From JACRBK01 sp964427955 (GTDB lineage: Bacteria; Chloroflexota; Anaerolineae; Aggregatilineales; Aggregatilineaceae): a stretch of DNA of 10,926 nucleotides. Below are positions 6,498 to 10,926 of this stretch, piece by piece. The stretch is from assembly GCA_964427955.1 (NCBI GenBank), contig CAYRWY010000178.1, positions 1 to 10,926 of the forward strand, written 5' to 3'. Both the position numbers and the translations under genes were made by a program. Each line of letters begins with the position of its first letter. The first letter of the stretch is position 1. The notes under the pieces were generated by a model that searched no databases, was not told where the DNA came from, and worked only from the letters and a program-made list of their open reading frames with translations.

Positions 6498-6508
6498 CCG
6501 TGGCTGCG

Positions 6509-7438
6509 CTACGGCGCGGGCGCCACCGTGCTGGCCGGGATCTTGTGATCGGCCATCATCTGGCTGATCGTTTGATACGCCTGGTCGAAGGAGACCGTCT
6601 GGTCCAGGTGCAGGGTGCCCGGCCCGGCGTGACTGCCGTCCGCCAGGATGACGTAATCAATCGCGCCGTACATGGTGTGGACCTCGGGCGGGCAGCTATC
6701 GTCGGCGGTGCCCGCGATCTGCGTTCCTCCGAGGTCTTCGATCTGGCCGTCCCCCACGTAATACAGGCGAATGTCCAGCCGCATCAGGTGATAGGACAAC
6801 TTCACGCCGCCGTCGTAGTCGCACGCGGCGTCGATCTTCTGCGGATTCAGGCAGACCACCCAGGACGCTTGCTCGGCGGGCGACGCCTGTTCGCCAGGCG
6901 GCAGTTGGGTCTGCCAGTCGCTGATCCGGGGAACTTCGACCAGCACGATTTTCCCGGAGGTCGTCTGAGACGCCGGGACGGCATCCCTACGGCCATCGCA
7001 CGCCAGGATGCCCGGCCCCCAGGTTTGGGCCAGCGCCTCCATGTCTTTGGTCTGCTGCTTCACGCGATCTTTGAAACGCTTCGTGTCGTAGCGGGTCCAG
7101 AGATTCCCCAAGAGGGCCAGCACGGCCACCGTCAGCGCCACCGCGCCGATGGTGATCGCGACGGTCGTGCTTCCCCGTCTCCACAATACGACCACGGCGG
7201 CGAGAATTTCCGCGTACAGGATGAGAAAGAACAATAGTAGGCTGTTCTGGTACGAAGAAAGGCCGCAGCTAAACAGGTTGAGGGCAATCACTCCGGCGAT
7301 CCCTAACAGGGTCTTGGCGTGATACGAACGGCGTTTTTGGGGGGCAACCTCAGACAGCGGTTTGGTGAGCGACGTGCCGCAAGCCGAGCAGTACAGCCGG
7401 GAACTGGCGTTTTCCGCGCCACATTTTGGGCAGTTCAT
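6509..7438 (-). CDS. Zinc-ribbon membrane protein of unknown function
   Basis: 309 residues. The N-terminus is a zinc ribbon, MNCPKCGAEN...YCSACG (C3, C6, C17, C20), of the small ribbon type found at the front of many bacterial membrane proteins. Three hydrophobic segments follow, about 42-61, 65-86 and 92-113, separated by short loops (R87-R88 after the second). The C-terminal about 195 residues are soluble, carry four more cysteines (147, 196, 206, 249) and contain no motif I recognise. If the ribbon is cytoplasmic, three helices place the C-terminal domain outside, but the basic stretch just after helix 3 (RYDTKRFKDR) argues the other way, so topology is open. The ATG at 7438 follows a GAGAG site. 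The gene is flanked by repeats on both sides and appears monocistronic, with a TATAAT box about 50 nt upstream. I do not assign a function. Confidence 0.8.
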   Translation of the reverse strand: MNCPKCGAENASSRLYCSACGTSLTKPLSEVAPQKRRSYHAKTLLGIAGVIALNLFSCGLSSYQNSLLLFFLILYAEILAAVVVLWRRGSTTVAITIGAVALTVAVLALLGNLWTRYDTKRFKDRVKQQTKDMEALAQTWGPGILACDGRRDAVPASQTTSGKIVLVEVPRISDWQTQLPPGEQASPAEQASWVVCLNPQKIDAACDYDGGVKLSYHLMRLDIRLYYVGDGQIEDLGGTQIAGTADDSCPPEVHTMYGAIDYVILADGSHAGPGTLHLDQTVSFDQAYQTISQMMADHKIPASTVAPAP

Positions 7439-7487
7439 TGTGTTTCTCTCGGTGGTTGTGAGTAGAAAAGAGGCACCTAAAGTGTCA

Positions 7488-7493
7488 ATTATA
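7488..7493 (-). promoter_or_regulatory. Candidate -10 box of the zinc-ribbon gene
   Basis: A perfect TATAAT on the minus strand (within TATATAAT) lies 49 bp before the start codon and is preceded by no good -35 (CTTTCG at 17 bp is a poor match). Transcription would start near 7481, giving a leader of about 42 nt. It is the most AT-rich spot of the spacer. Confidence 0.35.
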
Positions 7494-7512
7494 TACGAGG
7501 CGGATGAACGCG

Positions 7513-7594
7513 AAAGTCGGGGGACGCCCGACTTCTCTCAAGACCTGCGGGAGCGGACTGTAATACGCCCCTACCGAAAAATGATCCCGACTTT
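7513..7594. repeat. Hairpin cluster with repeated CCCGACTT arms
   Basis: AAGTCGGG (7514-7521) pairs with CCCGACTT at 7527-7534 (5-nt loop) and equally with a second copy at 7586-7593. Extending by one base, AAAGTCGGG (7513-7521) also matches CCCGACTTT (7586-7594). Between the two right arms lies a CCCCTAC end (7568-7574) like that of the twin-hairpin repeats. It is probably a rearranged member of that family and lies in the spacer between the iron transporter and the zinc-ribbon gene. Confidence 0.55.
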
Positions 7595-7621
7595 AGCACT
7601 CCCCATCTCAATGCCTGTCCG

Positions 7622-7638
7622 CCCCTCCTGGGGAGGGG
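7622..7638 (-). terminator. Hairpin downstream of the iron transporter gene
   Basis: CCCCTCC (7622-7628) pairs with GGAGGGG (7632-7638) with a 3-nt loop, 22 nt beyond the stop codon. It is a strong GC stem but no U-tract follows on the minus strand, so termination is plausible but unproven. The arms resemble the CCCCTCTCC repeat family. Confidence 0.35.
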
Positions 7639-7660
7639 TAAAACGCAGCGTCACCCCCGC

Positions 7661-8542
7661 CTAAACGTTCACTCCGAACACCTGCCGGATCACGACGCCG
7701 GTCAGGAACGACAGCAGCGCCACCCCCAGGCTGATCGAAGTCATCTGTAGGAAGCGGTGGCGGAAGGACAGGTCGCGCGCGACGGAGATGTAGTAGTTGA
7801 ACGCGGCGATGATCACGATGGCGTTGAACATCGTCCAGGCCAGGCAGATCAGGTAGTTCCCGACGATCAGGTAAGGGAACACCAGGAAGGCGACGGTGAA
7901 CACGTAGGCGATCCCGGTGTACAGCGACGACTTGGCCGGATTTTGCCCATCTTCGGACGCCTGGCTCGACAGATATTCCGACGCCGCCATCGACATCGAG
8001 GCCGAAATGCCGGTGATCAACCCGGCCAGCGCGATCACGTGCGTGTTCTGGAAGGCGAAAGTCAGCCCGGCCAGCGCGCCGGTCAGCTCGACCAGGGCAT
8101 CGTTCAACCCCAGCACCACCGATCCGATGTATTTCAGGCTTTCTTCGTCGATCATGTCGATCAGGTCGGTTTCGTGCTGTTCCTCGTCCTTGAGGATGGC
8201 GGCGACGTCGGGCAGCACTTGGAGCACGCTGCCGTAGGCCGCCTGCGCCCCTTCTTCGCCTTTTTCCATCAGCTTGATGCCGAAGGTCAGGCCGAACCAC
8301 CGCGCGATCCAGTAGTAGAACCGCAGGCGGCGCTGGTCCGGTTCGACGTCGCGTTGGGTGTGTTGTTTCAGCGTCTGGTAGTGGCGCTGTTCCTGCCCGG
8401 CGATCTTGCGCAGCGTCTCGCGGTTATGGTCGTCGGGGACCATCTCGGCCAGCTTCATGTAGATGTGATAGCTGGTGATCTCGTCTTGCTGGAGCGTCAA
8501 AAGGGTGCGTTGTAGATCAGGGCTGATTTCCTGAGCAGACAT
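7661..8542 (-). CDS. Membrane-bound ferritin / VIT1-CCC1 family iron transporter (MbfA / erythrin-VIT type)
   Basis: 293 residues with two domains. Residues about 8-130 are a rubrerythrin/ferritin-like four-helix bundle with diiron-ligand patterns: E21, E51-Q-R-H54 (ExxH), a glutamate in helix 3 (E94/E97) and E120-E-Q-H123 (ExxH). Residues about 140-293 are a VIT1/CCC1 membrane domain with GLNDALVELTGALAGLTFAF (145-164), the SMSMAASEYLSSQ helix (182-194, methionines and E189 of the family's metal site) and about five membrane segments. Known relatives (bacterial MbfA, plant and yeast vacuolar transporters) export Fe2+ or Mn2+, and the ferritin domain is thought to capture iron for export. The ATG at 8542 has a GAAAGG site about 10 nt upstream. 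It stands alone between repeat-rich spacers. No Fur or Irr box was recognised. Family assignment is firm; the exact metal is inferred. Confidence 0.9.
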   Translation of the reverse strand: MSAQEISPDLQRTLLTLQQDEITSYHIYMKLAEMVPDDHNRETLRKIAGQEQRHYQTLKQHTQRDVEPDQRRLRFYYWIARWFGLTFGIKLMEKGEEGAQAAYGSVLQVLPDVAAILKDEEQHETDLIDMIDEESLKYIGSVVLGLNDALVELTGALAGLTFAFQNTHVIALAGLITGISASMSMAASEYLSSQASEDGQNPAKSSLYTGIAYVFTVAFLVFPYLIVGNYLICLAWTMFNAIVIIAAFNYYISVARDLSFRHRFLQMTSISLGVALLSFLTGVVIRQVFGVNV

Positions 8543-8686
8543 GTGGACATGGCCTTTCTGAGTGTGGAACAGGCGCGGTGTAGACTAGACCCCTCCGGAC
8601 CATTGGGCGGCATAGTCGCGTTGGGGCACTGGTAAGCAGGCTCGGCGGGAGGCTTTCCAGACTTGCCCCTAGGCCGCCGGGCAGGT

Positions 8687-8727
8687 CCCCTCTCTAACTT
8701 TGTTGGAGAGGGGATTTAGGGGTGAGG
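8687..8727. repeat. CCTCACCCC-family hairpin repeat, inverted copy
   Basis: CCCCTCTC (8687-8694) pairs with GAGAGGGG (8706-8713), and AAC/GTT extends the stem to a TTT loop. The right side 8705-8727 is the exact reverse complement of 6101-6123 (23 bp). The left outer arm (CCTCACCCC) is missing here, so this copy is truncated on one side. It lies between glgC and the iron transporter. Confidence 0.75.
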
Positions 8728-8792
8728 CCGGATCTCCGCCTTCAATTGTCAAACGGCATCAATGCCTCGTCCCGTAAATAACAGGGGAGTCG

Positions 8793-8814
8793 GTAGGGGC
8801 AGGGCAGCCCCTAC
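8793..8814. repeat. Minimal GTAGGGGC/GCCCCTAC hairpin after glgC
   Basis: GTAGGGGC (8793-8800) and GCCCCTAC (8807-8814) form a perfect 8-bp stem with a 6-nt loop. It has the same end sequence as the repeat at 4064-4113 but without the twin inner hairpins. It begins 10 nt after the glgC stop codon and may serve as a transcript end or 3' stabiliser. No U-tract follows. Confidence 0.7.
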
Positions 8815-8824
8815 ATTCATCTCG

Positions 8825-10090
8825 CTACTTGGCCGGTTTGAAACCCAACTTGGCGCCCGCCGGGATCACGCGATCCGGATACTGGTCGAGCACGTCCTCC
8901 GCCAGCAGGTCCACGCCGAGCACCACGCTGCGCTTGACAGTGAAGTTCGGCGGCACGGTCGAGTTCTTCCCGATGCACGCGATCCCCAGGTGGGGCGCTT
9001 CCAGAATCTCGCCGACGCAGGTGCCCTGGCCGATGACCGAGCCTTTGTCGAGGATGGTCCGCTGGATGGTCGCGTCGCGCTCGATGTAGCTGTCCGTCAG
9101 GATCACGCTCTCGTAGACGGTCGCGCCGGGGCCGACGTACACGCCCGGCGACAGGATGCTGCGGATCACTTTGGCGCCTTCACAGATCAGCGAGCCGTCG
9201 GTGATCAGGCTGTCCTCGACTTCGGCGCCCTTGGCGATGTGCACCGGGGGCCGTTCCTCGCTGCGGGTGTGGATGACCCATGAGCGGTCGTTCAGATTGA
9301 GCGAGGGCGGGGAGGCCAGCAGGTCCATGTGCGCTTCCCAGTAGGCGTCCACCGTCCCGACATCGATCCAGTAGCCGCTGAAGGGATAGGCCATCACGTT
9401 CAGGCCCAGTTCCATCATGCGCGGGATGAGGTTATAGCCGAAGTCGTGGCGCGAATCCCGCCGCTGGGCATCCTCGCGCAGCAGACTTTCGAGCACCTCG
9501 GCCTTGAACACGTACACGCCCATGTTGGCCAGATCGCCGGGGGGTTCCTGGGGCTTCTCCACGAAATCGACCACCCGGTAATGCTCGTCCACCGCCATGA
9601 TCCCGTAGCGCGGCGCTTCGTGAATCGGCACGCGGATCACGCACACCGTCGCATCGGCGTTGTGCTCCTCGTGATAGTCCGTCAGCATCGAATAATCCAT
9701 CTGGTAGATGTGATCGCCTGAGAGAATCAGGACGTGATTCGGATGTCCACGCCGCACGAAATTGATGTTTTGGGTCACGGCGTCGGCGGTCCCGGCGTAC
9801 CAGTCGGTGTCCTGGCGTCCCTGGTAGGGTTGGAGCATCTTGACCCCGCCGGTCAGGTTGCGATCCAGGTCCCAGGGGCGGCCCAACCCAATGTGATCAT
9901 TCAGACTGTGGGGGCGATATTGGGTGAGGACCAGCACATCGAAAATGCCGGAGTTGACGCAGTTGCTCAATGGAAAGTCGATGATACGGTATTTCCCCCC
10001 AAAGGGGACCGCCGGCTTGGCGCGTTTGGCGGTCAACACGCCCAGGCGGCTGCCTTCTCCACCGGCCAGAATGACAGCTTTCGTGCGCAT
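8825..10090 (-). CDS. glgC: Glucose-1-phosphate adenylyltransferase (ADP-glucose pyrophosphorylase)
   Basis: 421 residues, the normal length for bacterial GlgC. It catalyses ATP + glucose-1-phosphate to ADP-glucose + PPi, the committed step of glycogen synthesis, in the cytoplasm. Visible motifs: LAGGEGSRL (8-16), KRAKPAVPFGGKYRIIDFPL (22-41), WYAGTADAV (97-105), SGDHIYQMDY (124-133; D126 corresponds to catalytic Asp142 of E. coli), FVEKP (176-180; K179 corresponds to the glucose-1-phosphate-binding Lys195) and GYWIDVGTVDAYW (239-251). A left-handed beta-helix C-terminal part spans about 280-390. K22 aligns with E. coli Lys39, which contacts the activator fructose-1,6-bisphosphate, so allosteric control is possible. 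A GTG at 10096 is in frame, but GAGGAG at 10096-10101 overlaps it and fits the ATG at 10090. The gene lies 28 nt after an unknown membrane-protein gene, probably the same operon. Confidence 0.97.
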   Translation of the reverse strand: MRTKAVILAGGEGSRLGVLTAKRAKPAVPFGGKYRIIDFPLSNCVNSGIFDVLVLTQYRPHSLNDHIGLGRPWDLDRNLTGGVKMLQPYQGRQDTDWYAGTADAVTQNINFVRRGHPNHVLILSGDHIYQMDYSMLTDYHEEHNADATVCVIRVPIHEAPRYGIMAVDEHYRVVDFVEKPQEPPGDLANMGVYVFKAEVLESLLREDAQRRDSRHDFGYNLIPRMMELGLNVMAYPFSGYWIDVGTVDAYWEAHMDLLASPPSLNLNDRSWVIHTRSEERPPVHIAKGAEVEDSLITDGSLICEGAKVIRSILSPGVYVGPGATVYESVILTDSYIERDATIQRTILDKGSVIGQGTCVGEILEAPHLGIACIGKNSTVPPNFTVKRSVVLGVDLLAEDVLDQYPDRVIPAGAKLGFKPAK

Positions 10091-10095
10091 AACCA

Positions 10096-10101
10096 CTCCT
10101 C
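10096..10101 (-). promoter_or_regulatory. Ribosome binding site of glgC
   Basis: GAGGAG on the minus strand, 5 nt before the ATG at 10088-10090. It overlaps the alternative GTG start at 10096 and so excludes it. Confidence 0.7.
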
Positions 10102-10118
10102 ACTATGGCATAACCCTG

Positions 10119-10688
10119 TCAGCGAACTTTTGCCTTCCGGTACGACAAATTTAGTATATCATGCTCCGCCTGATCATACACATCGCCGCCTTCGGATGGA
10201 ATGTACAACTGGGCCGTGATCCAGTCCAGCAGATCGAATAAGTAGCCGTGGAGATCGCGCCGCCCGCGCAGCATCAACCCCTGCACCGCCAGGTTGAAGA
10301 TCACGATCAGCGACGCCGCCATGAGGCCGAGCTGCCACCCGGCGATCAGCGCCATGACGACTCCGAGCACCCGGATGCCCGCCATGCGGAGCCGCCAGCC
10401 CCGATCCCAGCCGCGCCAGGTCCGGGTGATCGCGCCCCAGACGTGCGTGCCCTCCGGCACCGGTTCCAGTGTGCCGTCGAACGTGATCTTGTAGCCCGCG
10501 CCGCGGTCGATGGTGAAACGAAAAGGGGGGATGATCAGGCGCTCCAGCGTGAAACGACCTTCCGGCAGCAGTTGTACGTGCTGCCAGTGAGCCGTCCAAC
10601 GTCCTGATTCTTGAAGCAAAATGGCGCTGCATTCCTCGACCGTCAGCGCGGTGACGAAATCCAGCGCCAGGGGTTTTTTCGCCTTCAC
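10119..10688 (-). CDS. Unknown membrane-associated protein encoded upstream of glgC
   Basis: 189 residues from a GTG codon. Residues 1-100 look like a soluble beta-rich domain: hydrophobic/polar alternation around FRFTIDRGAGYKITFDGTL (56-74) and VWGAITRTWRGW (83-94). Two adjacent hydrophobic segments follow (about 104-119 and 121-140), then a basic turn RGRRD (141-145) and a cytoplasmic-looking amphipathic tail. No known family is recognised. The start lies 6 nt after the stop of the preceding gene, with GAGG about 9 nt upstream, which suggests coupled translation. A competing frame starts at an ATG overlapping that stop but gives an Arg/Gly-rich shadow product. The position 28 nt before glgC suggests co-expression with glycogen synthesis, but no role follows from that alone. 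Confidence 0.75.
   Translation of the reverse strand: MKAKKPLALDFVTALTVEECSAILLQESGRWTAHWQHVQLLPEGRFTLERLIIPPFRFTIDRGAGYKITFDGTLEPVPEGTHVWGAITRTWRGWDRGWRLRMAGIRVLGVVMALIAGWQLGLMAASLIVIFNLAVQGLMLRGRRDLHGYLFDLLDWITAQLYIPSEGGDVYDQAEHDILNLSYRKAKVR
10153..10158 (-). promoter_or_regulatory. Possible internal -10 box for glgC
   Basis: TATACT (5 of 6 match to TATAAT) on the minus strand, inside the last codons of the preceding gene, about 63 bp before the glgC ATG. No matching -35 (GTGTAT at 17 bp is poor). It could give glgC its own transcript, but the evidence is weak. Confidence 0.2.
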
Positions 10689-10694
10689 CGCCCG

Positions 10695-10926
10695 TCATCC
10701 TCGCTGCGGCGCGACGTACAGCGTTTCGTAGACCCAGCTCATCACGTCGAGTCCGTAGCGGTTGCGCTGCCGCCAGATCACCGCGCCCAGCACGGCCAGC
10801 ACGGCCAGCACGGTGCTCAGGATCAGCACGCTGTGCAGCGCGCCGCGCAGCAGGGCATCCAGCATCAGGCTGAGCAGGATCACGACCCCGAACACCAGCA
10901 AATAGGTCGAGCGTTTGCGCCCGCCT
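10695..10926 (-). CDS. Unknown small membrane protein, C-terminal part, cut by window edge
   Basis: An open frame runs in from the right edge with no stop upstream, so the true start is outside. Reading inward it gives GGRKRSTYLLVFG..., with two hydrophobic stretches (LLVFGVVILLSLML and a second built around VLILSTVLAVLAVLGAVIW), then a short polar tail RQRNRYGLDVMSWVYETLYV ending in APQRG. The second stretch contains a 9-bp sequence repeated three times in frame. No family recognised. It overlaps nothing and ends 6 nt before the next gene, which strongly suggests an operon with 10119-10688 and glgC. Confidence 0.7.
   Translation of the reverse strand, partial: GGRKRSTYLLVFGVVILLSLMLDALLRGALHSVLILSTVLAVLAVLGAVIWRQRNRYGLDVMSWVYETLYVAPQRG
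10787..10813. repeat. Three tandem copies of a 9-bp unit inside a membrane-protein gene
   Basis: CCAGCACGG occurs at 10787-10795, 10796-10804 and 10805-10813 without mismatch. Being a multiple of three it stays in frame and encodes the repetitive hydrophobic run T/A-V-L, A-V-L, A-V-L of a membrane segment. It could change in length by slippage without breaking the frame. Confidence 0.85.

Larger units (their letters stand above)
6028..6508. other. Gene-free, repeat-rich interval upstream of the branching enzyme
   Basis: 481 bp with no convincing coding region. It holds, from left to right, a candidate small transposable element with nested hairpin (6074-6190), a stem 6247-6253/6264-6270 (GGAGATC/GATCTCC), a twin-hairpin repeat (6311-6364) and a degenerate hairpin repeat (6464-6497). 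The branching-enzyme promoter should lie here but no good -35/-10 pair was recognised. Confidence 0.75.

Noticed and set aside
6353..7237. A 294-codon plus-strand frame opposite the zinc-ribbon gene
   Set aside because: Starts inside an intergenic repeat, has no recognisable domain, and is antisense to a gene with a zinc ribbon and membrane segments.
7482..7490. TTGACA on the minus strand as a -35 box for the zinc-ribbon gene
   Set aside because: The hexamer 17 bp downstream (CTACTC) is a poor -10. The overlapping TATAAT is a better candidate element.
6101..7640. CRISPR array suggested by several repeats in the spacers
   Set aside because: The repeats are palindromic, unevenly spaced, differently oriented and not separated by uniform spacers. 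No cas gene is present.
10174..10698. A minus-strand frame whose ATG overlaps the stop codon of the preceding gene
   Set aside because: The overlap looks attractive for coupling, but the product is an Arg/Gly/His-rich shadow. The frame 10119-10688 gives a balanced protein with membrane segments.

Overview
The window is GC-rich and almost every gene reads on the minus strand. It looks like part of a Chloroflexota chromosome, most likely an Anaerolineae-type bacterium. The taxonomic guess rests on three things: the style of the histidine kinase (long coiled coil leading into a SHEFRTPLS H-box), a GH57-type rather than GH13-type branching enzyme, and dispersed intergenic hairpin repeats of the GTAGGGGC...GCCCCTAC and CCTCACCCC...GGGGTGAGG kinds that I associate with such genomes. 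This is inference from sequence style, not a database result.

Layout in transcription order, from the right edge leftwards. (1) The 3' part of an unknown membrane protein gene (10695-10926) is followed after 6 nt by a second unknown membrane protein (10119-10688) and after 28 nt by glgC, ADP-glucose pyrophosphorylase (8825-10090). This looks like one operon. (2) After a 282-bp spacer with hairpin repeats comes a membrane ferritin / VIT1-type iron transporter (7661-8542). (3) A zinc-ribbon membrane protein of unknown role follows (6509-7438). (4) A 481-bp gene-free, repeat-packed interval holds a candidate small non-autonomous transposable element. (5) A GH57 1,4-alpha-glucan branching enzyme comes next (4189-6027). 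(6) A two-gene unit follows: a secreted family-1 solute-binding protein (2720-3994) and, 2 nt later, a transmembrane sensor histidine kinase (663-2717). (7) A 102-residue stand-alone CBM48-like protein follows (259-567). (8) Last is the first 43 codons of a glycogen debranching enzyme (amylo-alpha-1,6-glucosidase family) that runs off the left edge.

The common theme is glycogen: GlgC makes ADP-glucose, the GH57 enzyme introduces alpha-1,6 branches, the truncated gene encodes a debrancher, and the CBM48 protein is of a fold that binds alpha-glucans. Glycogen synthase and phosphorylase are not in the window. The binding-protein/kinase pair has no ABC permease and no response regulator beside it, so it looks like a ligand-sensing device rather than a transporter. 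Its location suggests, without proof, that it reports on sugar supply. The iron transporter and the zinc-ribbon protein have no obvious link to glycogen.

No rRNA, tRNA, CRISPR array, transposase or phage gene was seen. The most distinctive non-coding feature is a 105-bp element with perfect 15-bp terminal inverted repeats, a nested hairpin and a flanking 6-bp direct repeat, 52 bp upstream of the branching enzyme start.
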